A stretch of 64,000 nt of DNA from contig NZ_JAHUWT010000003.1 of assembly GCF_019218885.1 (NCBI RefSeq), positions 1-64,000 of the forward strand, in the 5' to 3' direction. Below the pieces are notes generated by a model. That model was not told where the DNA came from. It searched no databases and saw only the letters and a list, made by a program, of their open reading frames with translations. How positions within the stretch are numbered: position 1 is the first letter of the stretch; each line of letters opens with the position of its first letter. The translations under genes were made by a program, and so were the position numbers. Source of the stretch: Bordetella sp. BOR01 (GTDB lineage: Bacteria; Pseudomonadota; Gammaproteobacteria; Burkholderiales; Burkholderiaceae_B). Positions 41,915 through 51,993 of the stretch are shown piece by piece.

Positions 41915-44900
41915 CTATTCGGTAGTGGGTGGCGTGCCGTGGGGCGCGGCATGGCCGGCGTCCTGGGCAGCGTGGCCCGGCTTGCGGCGCACCGCTGCGA
42001 TCAGCGTGTAGGCCACCGGCACCACGAATAAAGTCAGTAGTGTACCCAGCATCAGCCCGCCCACCAGCACCCAGCCGATCTGCTGGCGCGATTCGGCGCC
42101 GGCGCCCTGGGACACCGCCAGCGGCAGGGTGCCCAGCACCATGGCGCCGGTGGTCATCAAGATGGGGCGCAGCCGCAGCACACTGGCCTCGACCACCGCG
42201 TCGACCAGGTCATGGCCCTGGTCGCGCAACTGGTTGGCGAATTCCACGATCAGGATGCCGTGCTTGGTAATCAGCCCCACCAGGGTGATCAGCCCGATCT
42301 GGCTGTAGATGGACAAGGTGCCGCCGCTGAGCCACAAGGCAAGCAGCGCGCCGGTCATGGACAGCGGCACCGACAGCATGATGATCAGCGGGTTGCGCCA
42401 GCTTTCGAACTGCGCCGCCATGACCAGGTAGATGAAGGCCAGTGCCATGGCAAACACCAGGTAGATGCTGCCCGACGAATCGCGGAACTCGCGCGCCTGG
42501 CCGTCCAGGTCGGTGACCACGGTATGCGGCAGCACTTGGCGCGCCACCTCGTGCATGTGGTCGAGCACTTCGCCCAGCGCGTAGCCGGGCGCCACCGCCG
42601 CCTCGACCTTCACGGCGCGCAGGCGGTTGAAGTGGTTGAGCGATTGAGGCGATACGCTTTCGTGCACGGACAACAAGTTGTCCAGTTGCACCATGCTGCC
42701 GTCGCGGGTGCGCACGTAGATGCCGGAGATATCGGTAGGGTTGACGCGATCGCGGGGCAGCACCTGCACGATCACGTCGTACTGCTCGCCGTCGTCCTTG
42801 AAGCGGGTGACCTGGCGTCCGCCCAGCATCGATTCCAAGGTGCGGCCGACCACATCGACCCCGGCGCCCACGTCGGCCATCTTGTCGCGGTCTACCTGTA
42901 CGCGCAGTTCGGGCGTATTCAGGCGTAGATCGGTTTCCAGGTTCTGCAAGCCTGGGTACTTGCGCAACTGGTCCAGGAAGACCTCAACCAGCTTGGCCAG
43001 TTCGGGATACGAAGCCTGGCTCATGATGATGAACTCCACCGGCTTGGTCCGGGCCGACTGCCCCAGCGATGGAGGATTGGTCGGAAACGCCTTGATGCCT
43101 GGCAGCGCGGCGAACTTGGGCTGCAGCTCGCGGGCGATCTCCTGCTGGGTACGGGTGCGCTGTTCCCAGGGCTTGAGCCGCAGGATGGCAGTCCCGTCGC
43201 TGACCGTGGGAAAGCCGACCGACACCTGGTTTGCGGCGCCTTCGGGGATGTCGGCGTAGAACCGCTCGATCTCGAGCATGCTCTCCAGCGTGTAGTTCAG
43301 TGTTGCGCCCTCGGGTGAGGTGACGGTGCCGAAAATCACGCCACGGTCTTCGATAGGCGCCAGTTCACTTTTCACCACCGAAAACAGCACACCACTGGCC
43401 GCAGCCACCGCCAGCCCCAATACCACCACCACCGCGCGGTGTCGCAGCGCCACCCCCAGCATGCGCCGGTAGCCGCGCGCCAGCGCATTCAACCAGCCTT
43501 CGACCAGGTTGTACCAGCGGTTGTGGCGCGGCTCGTGGCGCAGCAGTACCGAACACATCATGGGCGTCAAAGTCAGTGCCACAAAGCCCGATACCAGCAC
43601 CGCGCCGGCCAGGGTCAGCGCAAACTCGATGAACAGGCGGCCGGTGCGACCAGTGGCGAACACCAGCGGGGCATACACGGTGACCAGCGTCAGCGTCATC
43701 GCCACCACCGCGAAGCCGATTTCCTTGGCCCCCTGGAACGCCGCCTGCCGGCGCGGCATGCCTTCTTCGATGTGGCGAAAGATATTTTCAAGTACCACGA
43801 TGGCGTCATCGACCACCAACCCGATGGCCAGCACCATGGCCAGCAGCGTCAGCGTGTTGATCGAGAAGCCGAACAGGTACATCAGCGCGCAGGCGCCGAT
43901 CAGCGATACCGGGATAGTGACGATAGGGATGATGCTGGCGCGCAGATTGCGCAGGAAGAAGAAAATGACCAGCACCACCAGCACGATGGCTTCGCCGATC
44001 GTGCGGAAGACCGAGGCAATGGAGCGCTCGATGAAGGCCGACGTGTCGTAGGCAATATTCAGCTTCATGCCGGGCGGCAGCGTCTCGTTCAGGCGCTCGA
44101 CCTCTTCGCGCACCGCCTTGGACAAATCCAGCGGATTGGCAGTGGACTGGCGCGTCAAGCCGATATTGATGGCCGGCCTTCCGTTGAATCGCGACAGGAT
44201 GCGATCGTCGGCTGCGCCGATCTCGACCTTGGCCACGTCGCGCATGCGCACCGGATAGCCCTTGACGTTGGCCACCACGATGTCGCTGAATTGCGCGACC
44301 GTCTGCAGATCGGTGGACGACACGACGGTGAACTCGCGATCGCGCGACTCGATGCGCCCAGCCGGGATCTCGACGTTCTGGCCGGCCAGCGCCGTCTCGA
44401 CGTCCTGCACGGTCAGATTGTAGGCCGCCAGTTTGTCGCGGTCGACGTAGATACGCATGGACGGCAGGCGCTCGCCATACACGCGCACTTCGGCCGCGCC
44501 AGGCAGCACCGACAGGCGCGTCTTGATATAGCGATTGATATAGTCCGAAGTCTGGATCGTCGACAGCGAACCGGACTCGACCGCGATGTTGATGATGGGA
44601 ATCGCATCAGCCTCGACCTTGCCGATGATGGGCTCGTCGATTTCGTCCGGCAGATAGCGGCGCGCCCGCGAGACCTTGTCGCGCACTTCGGCCGCGGCCG
44701 CGTCGGGATCGCGCGACAGGTCGAACTTGATGTTGATCTGGCTGCGCTCGGTACGACTTCGCGAGGTCATGACGTTGACGCCCTCGATGCCGGCCAACTG
44801 GTCTTCGAGCGGCTTGGTGACCTGCGATTCGATCACCTCGGGCGAGGCGCCCTTGTAGGTGGTATTGACCGAGACGATGGGCTCGTCGATGTTGGGATAT

Positions 44901-45007
44901 TCGCGCACGGTCAGGCGCGAATACGAGATCAACCCCACCAGCACGATGATCAGCGACAGCACCGATGCGAACACCGGGCGCTTGATGCAGATCTCGGACA
45001 GGATCAT
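41915..45007 (-). CDS. RND-family efflux permease (HAE1 type)
   Basis: The 1030-residue inner-membrane transporter has twelve predicted helices and two large periplasmic loops. It starts ILSEICIKRPVFASVLSLII, with GLVVDDAIVVLENIFRH (Asp pair for proton relay) in helix 4 and GLITKHGILIVEFAN in the second half. It most resembles MexF/MdtB-like multidrug pumps in which the periplasmic partner is encoded upstream. No outer-membrane channel gene is in the operon, so a shared TolC-like protein is needed. It starts 4 bases inside the adaptor gene's stop. Confidence 0.95.
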   Translation of the reverse strand: MILSEICIKRPVFASVLSLIIVLVGLISYSRLTVREYPNIDEPIVSVNTTYKGASPEVIESQVTKPLEDQLAGIEGVNVMTSRSRTERSQINIKFDLSRDPDAAAAEVRDKVSRARRYLPDEIDEPIIGKVEADAIPIINIAVESGSLSTIQTSDYINRYIKTRLSVLPGAAEVRVYGERLPSMRIYVDRDKLAAYNLTVQDVETALAGQNVEIPAGRIESRDREFTVVSSTDLQTVAQFSDIVVANVKGYPVRMRDVAKVEIGAADDRILSRFNGRPAINIGLTRQSTANPLDLSKAVREEVERLNETLPPGMKLNIAYDTSAFIERSIASVFRTIGEAIVLVVLVIFFFLRNLRASIIPIVTIPVSLIGACALMYLFGFSINTLTLLAMVLAIGLVVDDAIVVLENIFRHIEEGMPRRQAAFQGAKEIGFAVVAMTLTLVTVYAPLVFATGRTGRLFIEFALTLAGAVLVSGFVALTLTPMMCSVLLRHEPRHNRWYNLVEGWLNALARGYRRMLGVALRHRAVVVVLGLAVAAASGVLFSVVKSELAPIEDRGVIFGTVTSPEGATLNYTLESMLEIERFYADIPEGAANQVSVGFPTVSDGTAILRLKPWEQRTRTQQEIARELQPKFAALPGIKAFPTNPPSLGQSARTKPVEFIIMSQASYPELAKLVEVFLDQLRKYPGLQNLETDLRLNTPELRVQVDRDKMADVGAGVDVVGRTLESMLGGRQVTRFKDDGEQYDVIVQVLPRDRVNPTDISGIYVRTRDGSMVQLDNLLSVHESVSPQSLNHFNRLRAVKVEAAVAPGYALGEVLDHMHEVARQVLPHTVVTDLDGQAREFRDSSGSIYLVFAMALAFIYLVMAAQFESWRNPLIIMLSVPLSMTGALLALWLSGGTLSIYSQIGLITLVGLITKHGILIVEFANQLRDQGHDLVDAVVEASVLRLRPILMTTGAMVLGTLPLAVSQGAGAESRQQIGWVLVGGLMLGTLLTLFVVPVAYTLIAAVRRKPGHAAQDAGHAAPHGTPPTTE

Positions 45008-46113
45008 GATCGTTCCGCCTGGACCGGCGTGCCGGCGGCTGCCGGCACGATGTCGACCGGTGCGCCGTCGGTCAGGCGCTGGAAACCCGCCACCACGACC
45101 TGGTCGCCGGCGGCGACTCCGGTCAGGATCTCGACCTTGCCGTCGCGGCGTTCGCCCAGCGTGACTTCGGCGCGGTGCGCGCGCCCGTCACGCACATTGA
45201 ATACGTACTGCGCCTGGCCCGATGGCGCCAGCGCCGCTTCGGGCACCGCCAGCACCTGGTCGGCGCCAAACAGCAGCTGCACCCGGGCGAACATGCCGGG
45301 CCGCAAGCGGGAATCGGGATTGGGCACCGTGGCGCGCAGCAGGATCGAACGCCCGCCCGCATCCACCAGCGGGCTGACAGCATAGACCTCGCCCTTGCGC
45401 TCTTCGCCCGGCAAGGCATCGAGCCGCACAGTCAGGGACTGGCCCATCTTGACCTTGCCGAAATACATTTCGGGCACGCGGAAATCCACCTTCAAGGGAT
45501 CGATGGCCTCGAGCGGGGCCAGGTCTTGCCCCTGGTCGACGTAGTCGCCCACTGACATGCTGCGCAGGCCGACGATGCCGGCAAACGGCGCACGTATGGT
45601 CATTTTGTCGAGCCGCGCCTGGGCCAGGGCGGCGGCCGCCTGCTGCACCTTGAGGTTGCTGGCGGCCTCGTCGCGCGCCTGCTGGCTGACGAAACCGCGG
45701 CCCTGCAGGTCGACGGCCCGCCGGTAGTGGCTTTGGGCCAGCGCCAGGTTGGCGCGCGCCTGGTCGAGTTCGGCGCGCGGCACGGAGTCGTCCAGTTGGA
45801 TCAGCACTTGCCCAAGCTTGACCGGCTGGCCTTCCTGGAAATCGATGTGCTGGATGCGGCCGGCCACTTCGGGCCGCAGCACCACCGATTCATCGGAACG
45901 CAGGCTGCCCACCGCGGAAATGCCGCGCGTGAACGTCAGTTGCTGCACCTTGGCGACTTCCACCCGGATCGCGTCGGGCGTTTTCGCCGCCGGCGCAGTC
46001 GTATCGGCGGACGGGGCGGCGGGCGCCCCCAGCCAGCGCGGTGCCCAAAACCCCAGGGCCGCGCCCGCGGCGAGCCCGGCCGCAACGGCGGCCAGCAGAA
46101 CGGCTTTTTTCAT
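45004..46113 (-). CDS. RND periplasmic adaptor (membrane fusion) protein
   Basis: The 369-residue protein from MKKAVLLAAVAAG has an N-terminal signal/anchor. It is then a membrane-fusion protein: lipoyl half (SVVLRPEVAGRIQHIDFQEGQPVKLGQVLIQLD), an alpha-hairpin (RAELDQARANLALAQSHYRRA) and beta-barrel (APFAGIVGLRSMSVGDYVDQG and GMFARVQLLFG). It links the RND pump to an outer-membrane channel. It overlaps the permease gene by 4 bases. An earlier in-frame start at 46443 lacks an Arg/Lys signal and is unlikely. No regulator is adjacent. Confidence 0.93.
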   Translation of the reverse strand: MKKAVLLAAVAAGLAAGAALGFWAPRWLGAPAAPSADTTAPAAKTPDAIRVEVAKVQQLTFTRGISAVGSLRSDESVVLRPEVAGRIQHIDFQEGQPVKLGQVLIQLDDSVPRAELDQARANLALAQSHYRRAVDLQGRGFVSQQARDEAASNLKVQQAAAALAQARLDKMTIRAPFAGIVGLRSMSVGDYVDQGQDLAPLEAIDPLKVDFRVPEMYFGKVKMGQSLTVRLDALPGEERKGEVYAVSPLVDAGGRSILLRATVPNPDSRLRPGMFARVQLLFGADQVLAVPEAALAPSGQAQYVFNVRDGRAHRAEVTLGERRDGKVEILTGVAAGDQVVVAGFQRLTDGAPVDIVPAAAGTPVQAERS

Positions 46114-46321
46114 GCGAAATGATGGCGGTGCAGTGGAACGCCCGGCCGTGGCATATGCCCCGGGCGCTATGGAAACAAGGAAGCGGCATGGCACTGTAGC
46201 ACCAGCTCTTACATACTGGCACAAATACGCGCCAGCCGGTATGTCGGGCGGGGCAGTTATGGGGTATTCCCCAGTACCCAGCCCGGCCTGCGTGCCGCGG
46301 CTTCCGGTAAGGCCGCCCGCC

Positions 46322-46786
46322 CTAGCGCTTGCGCAGGCTGTCGACGCCCTGGTTCGCCAAGGCGTCGGCGCGTTCGTTGCCTGGATCGCCGGCATGGCCG
46401 CGTACCCAGCGCCAGGCCACCTGGTGGCGTGCCACCTGCTCATCCAGCGCTTGCCATAGCTCGGCGTTTTTCACGGGCTTCTTGTCAGCCGTCAGCCAGC
46501 CACGACGCTTCCAGTTGGCCAGCCATTCGGTCATGCCTTTCATCACATATTGGGAGTCGGTATGGATGAGCACCTTGCATGGACGCTTCAGCGTACGCAG
46601 GCCCTCGATGACCGCCAACAGTTCCATGCGGTTATTGGTGGTGCCGGCCTCGCCGCCGTGCAGGGTTTTTTCATGGGCGCCGGCGCGCATCAGTACGCCC
46701 CAGCCGCCGGGCCCCGGATTGCCCTTGCAGGCGCCGTCGGTCCACATTTCGACCTGCTGGTCATCTTGGTTGCTGTCTATTTGCAT
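46322..46786 (-). CDS. rnhA: Ribonuclease HI
   Basis: It degrades the RNA strand of RNA-DNA hybrids. The 154-residue protein has the catalytic Asp in [18 protein letters not shown], the Glu in [13 protein letters not shown], the Asp in [14 protein letters not shown] and a final Asp in [15 protein letters not shown]. Length is typical. It is on the same strand as the methyltransferase upstream, which is the usual betaproteobacterial arrangement with dnaQ nearby. Confidence 0.97.
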   Translation of the reverse strand: MQIDSNQDDQQVEMWTDGACKGNPGPGGWGVLMRAGAHEKTLHGGEAGTTNNRMELLAVIEGLRTLKRPCKVLIHTDSQYVMKGMTEWLANWKRRGWLTADKKPVKNAELWQALDEQVARHQVAWRWVRGHAGDPGNERADALANQGVDSLRKR

Positions 46787-46831
46787 CTTTCTTGGTGTGA
46801 AACTGGCATGCCGGCAGGGTGCCGGCCGCCT

Positions 46832-47629
46832 TCAGGGTTTGCCCGGCCCGGCCTGGCGGTTGACCGCCACCGATGCCGCGCGGGCGCGTTTGCGCCGCGA
46901 TTTCTTCCAGGCCGGCCCGATCAGCCGCATGCCCGCCACCCGCTTGACGGCCGACACGACATAGACTGCGCCGCCCAGCGGCCACCAGCGCCGGCCGTAG
47001 TTTTCCATGAAATGCCAGCGCTGCAGCCACTTTTCAGTGCGACAGGCGGGCGTGTAGCAGCCGAAGCGGCCGGGTCCGACATTGAACGACAGCAGCTTCA
47101 GCCAGTCTTTCAGGCGCGGCAAGGATACCTGGGCCGACGGCGGATGCGGCAGCCACTGCTCCATGGCGGGCATGCGGTTGCGCGCGCCCCAGAGGCTCCA
47201 GGGGTTGAAGCCGGAGATCACCAGTCGGCCCTCGGGCACCAGCACGCGCTCGGCCTCGCGCAGGACTTCGTGCGGGGCGTCGGTGCATTCGAAAGCGTGC
47301 GGTAGCACCAGCAGGTCGAGGCTTTGCGATTCGAACGGCAGGGCGTCCGGGCGTGCCACCACGCAGCCCTGCCAGTGCGCGGCCTGCTCGGGTGTGGGCA
47401 TCTGCGAGCCGACCCAGCCCTTGAACGGCATGCGGTTGGCCTGCAGAAAATTGATCTCGGCCAAACCGACCTGCCAGGCGTAATATCCGAAGACATCCGC
47501 TACCATGGCGTCGAACTGCGCGCGCTCCCAGGCCAGGACATATTCGCCCGGGGGTGTCTGGAACCATTCGGCCAGTTCTACAATCGGCGGAGTTTCTTCG
47601 GTCAAGTCGACATTCCTGAAATGATGCAA
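46832..47629 (-). CDS. SAM-dependent methyltransferase (type 11)
   Basis: The 265-residue protein has a class I methyltransferase fold with motifs DALPFESQSLDLLVLPHAFECTD and VLREAERVLVPEGRLVISGFNPWSLWG. The N-terminal region that normally forms the GxGxG motif is weak (MVADVFGYYAWQVG), and this is also the case in relatives found beside rnhA and gloB. The substrate is not known. It is divergent from gloB, and the start regions overlap by nine bases if the earlier gloB start is used. Confidence 0.88.
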   Translation of the reverse strand: MHHFRNVDLTEETPPIVELAEWFQTPPGEYVLAWERAQFDAMVADVFGYYAWQVGLAEINFLQANRMPFKGWVGSQMPTPEQAAHWQGCVVARPDALPFESQSLDLLVLPHAFECTDAPHEVLREAERVLVPEGRLVISGFNPWSLWGARNRMPAMEQWLPHPPSAQVSLPRLKDWLKLLSFNVGPGRFGCYTPACRTEKWLQRWHFMENYGRRWWPLGGAVYVVSAVKRVAGMRLIGPAWKKSRRKRARAASVAVNRQAGPGKP

Positions 47630-48433
47630 GCCATGCCTGCCCCTGACGGCGACGGCGCCGTTGTGCCGCTACCGGCCTTTTCGGACAACTATATATGGGC
47701 CATTGTGCGCGGTGGCCTGGCCGCCGTGGTCGACCCCGGCCAAGCCGGCCCGGTGCTCGAGCTGCTGGCGCAGCGCGGGCTGCAGTTGCGCGCCATTCTA
47801 CTCACCCATCATCACGGCGACCATGTGGGCGGTGTGCTGGAATTGCTGCAGCACGCGCCGGCCACCGTGTATGGCCCGGCACATGAGCGCCTGCCGCACT
47901 GCGACATACCCCTGGCCGAAGGCGACCGCGTATCCCTGCCCGAGCTCGACCTGGACCTGTCGGTGCTGGACGTGCCCGGCCACACCGCCGGCCATATCGC
48001 CTACCATGGCCACGCCGCGGGCCAGGCGCCGCTGCTCTTCTGCGGCGATACCCTGTTCGCCGGCGGCTGTGGCCGGCTGTTCGAGGGTACCCCGGCGCAA
48101 ATGCACGCATCGCTGGAAAAATTCGCCGCTTTACCGGCCGATACACAGGTTTGCTGCGCACACGAGTACACTCTAGCCAACTTGCGCTGGGCCATGGCGG
48201 TTGAACCCGCCAACCGCACCCTGCATCAGTGGTATCAGCGGGCCCAGCAGTTACGCGAGCAAGGCCGTCCCACCCTGCCGTCCACCCTGCGGCTGGAGCA
48301 AGACACCAATCCATTCTTGCGTACACGGCAAGCCGATGTTGCCCAGGCTGCTGCGGTCCAGTCCGGACGTGCTCTCGACACGCCCGTGGCCATTTTTGCA
48401 GCCTTGCGTGAATGGAAGAACGATTTCAAGTGA
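47621..48433 (+). CDS. gloB: Hydroxyacylglutathione hydrolase (glyoxalase II)
   Basis: It hydrolyses S-lactoylglutathione in methylglyoxal detoxification. The 270-residue metallo-beta-lactamase-fold protein opens PLPAFSDNYIWAIV and has THHHGDHVGG (zinc ligands), GHTAGHIAY, FCGDTLFAGGCGRLFEG and the glyoxalase-specific CAHEYTLANLRWA. Starts at 47621 or 47633 are both possible; the later one removes the overlap with the divergent methyltransferase gene. Confidence 0.95.
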   Translation: MMQAMPAPDGDGAVVPLPAFSDNYIWAIVRGGLAAVVDPGQAGPVLELLAQRGLQLRAILLTHHHGDHVGGVLELLQHAPATVYGPAHERLPHCDIPLAEGDRVSLPELDLDLSVLDVPGHTAGHIAYHGHAAGQAPLLFCGDTLFAGGCGRLFEGTPAQMHASLEKFAALPADTQVCCAHEYTLANLRWAMAVEPANRTLHQWYQRAQQLREQGRPTLPSTLRLEQDTNPFLRTRQADVAQAAAVQSGRALDTPVAIFAALREWKNDFK

Positions 48434-48443
48434 CGACCCGCCG

Positions 48444-49826
48444 ATGACCCTGCTACGACTCCTGCTACCCCTTGTTCTCGCCATGCTCGCCGGCTGCGCC
48501 GGCACCACGCACCAACCGGTACAGGCCGTCGCCACCACCAAGCAGCAGTCTTCGGACCTTGCCAAAGACACTTCCCGCACCGTCGATCTCACCAATCCGC
48601 CCGTAGATGCCTGGGACCGCATTCGGCGCGGCTTTGCGATTCCCAACCTGAATACCGAACTGGCCCAGGAATGGACCGACTACTATGCGGCCCACCCCGA
48701 GTCGGTGCAACGCATGGCCGAACGCGCCGGCAAGTACCTGTACTTCATCGTCGATGAAATCAACCGGCGCGGCCTGCCCACCGAACTGGCCCTGCTGCCC
48801 TTCGTTGAAAGCGCCTACAACCCCACCGCGCTGTCGCGCTCGCAAGCCTCGGGCCTGTGGCAGTTCGTGCCGACCACCGGGCAATACTTCAACCTGAAGC
48901 AAGACTGGTGGCGCGACGAGCGCCGCGACCCCATCGCCTCGACCTACGCCGCGCTCGACTACCTGGAAAAGCTGTTCGAAATGCAGGGCGACTGGTACCT
49001 GGCCCTGGCCTCGTACAACTGGGGCGAAGGCTCGGTGCAGCGCGCCATGGCCAGGAACGAAGCGGCCAACCTGTCTTCCGACTACCTGTCGCTGGACATG
49101 CCCGAGGAAACGCGCAATTACGTTCCCAAGCTGCAGGCCATCAAGAACATCATTGCCAACCCGCGCAAATATGCGGTGGTGCTGCCACCCGTCGAGAATT
49201 CGCCGTACTTCGCCATGGTGCGCAAGGACCGCGATATCGACCTGGAAGTCGCCGCCCGGCTGGCCGAGATGCCGCTGGAAGATTTCAAGGCCCTGAACCC
49301 TTCGTTCAACCGGCCCATGATCCGCGGCGAACACCAGCCGACCCTGCTGCTGCCCACCGACCGGGTCGACACGTTCAACGCCAACCTGCTGGCCTACAAG
49401 GGCGACCTGAGTTCCTGGAAAGTCTACAAGCCCCGGCGCGGCGAATCGTATGCCTCGATTGCCAAGCGCTTCGGCGTGTCGGAAGCCGAACTGCGCCGCG
49501 CCAACGACATATCCGGCCGCCGCAAGGTAGCCAGCGGCAGCACCCTGCTGGTGCCCGGCAGCGGCCAGGGCGGCGTGCAGCTCGCGTCGCTGGAAACGCC
49601 CCCGGGCGCGCTCGAGTCGGCACCCTCGCGCACGGCGCCCGCCACGCGCAACAGCCGCCGTGCCAACGTGCGCACCCACAAGGTACAGTCCGGCGACACC
49701 CTGTTCGGCCTGGCCAGGCGCTACGGCACCTCAGTCGATGCGCTGCGCGCGCTCAATAATCTGAAGAGCAGCAACCTGAAAATCGGCTCGCAATTGCGCG
49801 TTCCGGGCACCGGCACACGCGGCTGA
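48444..49826 (+). CDS. mltD: Membrane-bound lytic murein transglycosylase D
   Basis: The 460-residue lipoprotein from MTLLRLLLPL has lipobox LAGC. It cuts peptidoglycan glycan chains, releasing anhydromuropeptides. The SLT domain includes the catalytic Glu in LLPFVESAYNPTALSRSQAS and GLWQFVPTTG. Two C-terminal LysM domains follow (KPRRGESYASIAKRFGVS and HKVQSGDTLFGLARRYGTS), which bind peptidoglycan. It lies 10 bases after gloB and is probably cotranscribed. Confidence 0.94.
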   Translation: MTLLRLLLPLVLAMLAGCAGTTHQPVQAVATTKQQSSDLAKDTSRTVDLTNPPVDAWDRIRRGFAIPNLNTELAQEWTDYYAAHPESVQRMAERAGKYLYFIVDEINRRGLPTELALLPFVESAYNPTALSRSQASGLWQFVPTTGQYFNLKQDWWRDERRDPIASTYAALDYLEKLFEMQGDWYLALASYNWGEGSVQRAMARNEAANLSSDYLSLDMPEETRNYVPKLQAIKNIIANPRKYAVVLPPVENSPYFAMVRKDRDIDLEVAARLAEMPLEDFKALNPSFNRPMIRGEHQPTLLLPTDRVDTFNANLLAYKGDLSSWKVYKPRRGESYASIAKRFGVSEAELRRANDISGRRKVASGSTLLVPGSGQGGVQLASLETPPGALESAPSRTAPATRNSRRANVRTHKVQSGDTLFGLARRYGTSVDALRALNNLKSSNLKIGSQLRVPGTGTRG

Positions 49827-49914
49827 CCGCCCTGGGCATCGGGCGGCGCCCGGCGCGGGTCCGGATACACTCTAAAATACTGGTCTTCCGTACGGAATTC
49901 TAAGGACACGACAC

Positions 49915-50697
49915 ATGGGTTTTCTCGCCGGCAAGCGCATCCTGGTTACCGGGGTGCTTTCCAACCGTTCCATCGCCTACGGCATCGCCCAAGCCTGCCA
50001 CCAACAGGGCGCCGAACTGGCCTTCACCTATGTGGGCGACCGCTTCAAAGACCGTGTCGGCGAGTTCGCTGCCGAATTCGGCAGCGATATCGTGCTGCCC
50101 TGTGACGTGGCCGAAGACACCCAGATCGAAGCCGCGTTCGCCGAGCTGGGCAAGCGCTGGGACGGCCTGGACGGCCTGGTGCATTCCATCGGTTTTGCGC
50201 CGCGCGAAGCCATTGCCGGCAACTTCCTCGACGGCCTGTCGCGCGAGAACTTCCGCATCGCCCACGACATCTCGGCCTACAGCTTCCCGGCCATGGCCAA
50301 GGCGGCGCTGCCCCTGATGGAAGGCCGCAAGTCGTCGGTGCTGACCCTGACCTACCTGGGCGCCGAACGCGTGGTGCCCAACTACAACACCATGGGCCTG
50401 GCCAAGGCCTCGCTGGAAGCCAGCGTGCGCTACCTGGCCTCGGCGCTGGGCCCGCGCGGCATCCGGGCCAACGGCATTTCGGCCGGCCCCATCAAGACCC
50501 TGGCGGCCAGCGGCATCAAAGATTTTTCGGCGATCCTGAAGTTCGTCGAGGCCCACGCCCCGCTGCGCCGCAACGTCACCATCGAAGAAGTCGGCAACGT
50601 GGCGGCCTTCCTGCTGTCGGACCTGGCCGCGGGCGTCACCGGCGAAATCACGCACGTCGATTCAGGCTTCTCGACCGTGACGGCGGGCATGGAATAG
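49915..50697 (+). CDS. fabI: Enoyl-[acyl-carrier-protein] reductase [NADH] FabI
   Basis: FabI reduces the trans-2-enoyl-ACP in each round of fatty acid elongation. The 260-residue atypical SDR begins [25 protein letters not shown]. It has the catalytic tyrosines in [20 protein letters not shown] (Y-x6-K) and the substrate helix [25 protein letters not shown] precedes the ATG. A hairpin after the stop separates it from the convergent OsmC-type gene. Confidence 0.97.
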   Translation: MGFLAGKRILVTGVLSNRSIAYGIAQACHQQGAELAFTYVGDRFKDRVGEFAAEFGSDIVLPCDVAEDTQIEAAFAELGKRWDGLDGLVHSIGFAPREAIAGNFLDGLSRENFRIAHDISAYSFPAMAKAALPLMEGRKSSVLTLTYLGAERVVPNYNTMGLAKASLEASVRYLASALGPRGIRANGISAGPIKTLAASGIKDFSAILKFVEAHAPLRRNVTIEEVGNVAAFLLSDLAAGVTGEITHVDSGFSTVTAGME

Positions 50698-50704
50698 CCT
50701 GCCT

Positions 50705-50723
50705 GGCCCGCCGCTGGCGGGCC
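50705..50723. terminator. Hairpin between fabI and the OsmC-family gene
   Basis: GGCCCGCC (50705-50712) and GGCGGGCC (50716-50723) form an 8-bp stem with a 3-base loop. It lies in the 35-base gap between convergent genes. There is no long T-run, so termination is probable but not proven. Confidence 0.4.
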
Positions 50724-50732
50724 CGCCCACCT

Positions 50733-51131
50733 TTAGGCCGGGCGCACCACCAGCGTCGACACCTGCACATCGACCGCGGTCATCAACTTGTGCAGCGGGC
50801 ACTTCTCGGCCACCGCGAATAGTTCGTCGATCTGCGCGTCGCTCAGCGCGCCGTGCAGCGTCAGCTTGGCCGTCAGCCGGTAGACGCCCTTGCGCTCTTC
50901 GCCGGCATCGCGCACCACGTCCACATCGACCGATTCCAGCGGTATTTCCTTGCGCTGTGCGTACAGCATGACCGTCATGGCCTTGCAGCCGCCCAGCGAA
51001 GTATCGAAATAATCGTGCGGATCAGGCCCGGCGCCTTGCGGCTGCGGCATGTCCAGCGGCAGCTCGTGGCCTTCGGCCGTGGCGGTGAACTGCAGGGCTT
51101 GGGGAGCGTTCTGGCGTACGCGTATGGTCAT
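50733..51131 (-). CDS. OsmC/YhfA-family protein
   Basis: The 132-residue OsmC-fold protein has the two family cysteines: one in SLGGCKAMTVMLYAQRK and one in AEKCPLHKLM. OsmC/Ohr members reduce organic hydroperoxides with these cysteines; the YhfA branch to which this seems closest has an unclear role. It is cytoplasmic and probably monocistronic. Confidence 0.87.
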   Translation of the reverse strand: MTIRVRQNAPQALQFTATAEGHELPLDMPQPQGAGPDPHDYFDTSLGGCKAMTVMLYAQRKEIPLESVDVDVVRDAGEERKGVYRLTAKLTLHGALSDAQIDELFAVAEKCPLHKLMTAVDVQVSTLVVRPA

Positions 51132-51272
51132 CGGCGGTCTCCGGCAAAGCGGCCCGGCGGGCCGTCCGTCCTTTGTAGCATTTCCCGCACACGATCGGTT
51201 ACTGACAACAAACTGAACTCTTGGGGACCCGGACGGTCAGACGAGGTTCCGAATTCTTGACAGGAGGCCGCC

Positions 51273-51956
51273 ATGAGCGCCCGCCAGCTACTCGATCAAT
51301 TACTGCAATCCGGACAAGGCCTGGCCCGCGACGCCTCCACGCGCGTGCAATCGGCCACCGCGGGCGGCAATGCCCCGTCGTTCCTGGCCGGCCTGGGCGG
51401 CGGCGCACTGGGGGCCGGCGCCCTGGGCCTGCTGATGGGCGGCAAGAAAGCCCGCAAGATCGGCGGCAAGGTCGCCATGTACGGCGGCATGGCCGCGCTG
51501 GGCGCCCTGGCCTATCGCGCCTATGGCGACTGGCAGCGCAACCAGTCCGCCCAGGCGGGCGCCCCGGCCCCGCAAACGCTCGACCGGCTGCCGCCTGCCC
51601 AGGCAGAACAACACAGCAGCGCCATCCTGACCGCCATGATCGGCGCCGCCAAGGCCGACGGCCATATCGGCCCCGAAGAACGCCACTTGCTGGAAACCGA
51701 ACTGGGCAAGCTGTCCGCCGACGCCACCGACCAACGCTGGCTCGAAGCCGAACTGGCCCGTCCGCTGGACCCGGCCGCCATCGCAACGGCCGCCCAGACT
51801 CCCGAAATGGCTGCCGAAATGTATCTGGCCAGCTTGCTGGTAGTGGACGAAGAAAGCTACATGGAACGCGCCTACCTGGACGAACTGGCGCGCCAGCTGA
51901 AACTGGCGCCCGACCTGAAGACCCAATTGGAAGCGCAGGTCAAGACGCCGGCCTGA
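51273..51956 (+). CDS. DUF533/TerB-like protein (YebE type)
   Basis: The 227-residue protein has a Gly/Ala-rich hydrophobic part (about residues 28-82, with GLGGGALGAGALGLLMG). A C-terminal TerB-like helical domain follows, with acidic metal-site residues (AMIGAAKADGHIGPEE and SLLVVDEESYMERAYLDELARQL). YebE of E. coli is similar and is an envelope-stress target; the function is unknown. CAGGAGG precedes the ATG. A variable Ala/Pro/Gln linker joins the two parts. Confidence 0.87.
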   Translation: MSARQLLDQLLQSGQGLARDASTRVQSATAGGNAPSFLAGLGGGALGAGALGLLMGGKKARKIGGKVAMYGGMAALGALAYRAYGDWQRNQSAQAGAPAPQTLDRLPPAQAEQHSSAILTAMIGAAKADGHIGPEERHLLETELGKLSADATDQRWLEAELARPLDPAAIATAAQTPEMAAEMYLASLLVVDEESYMERAYLDELARQLKLAPDLKTQLEAQVKTPA

Positions 51957-51993
51957 CACCCACCGTTCGCGGCGCGCAGCGAGCTGGGCAGCA

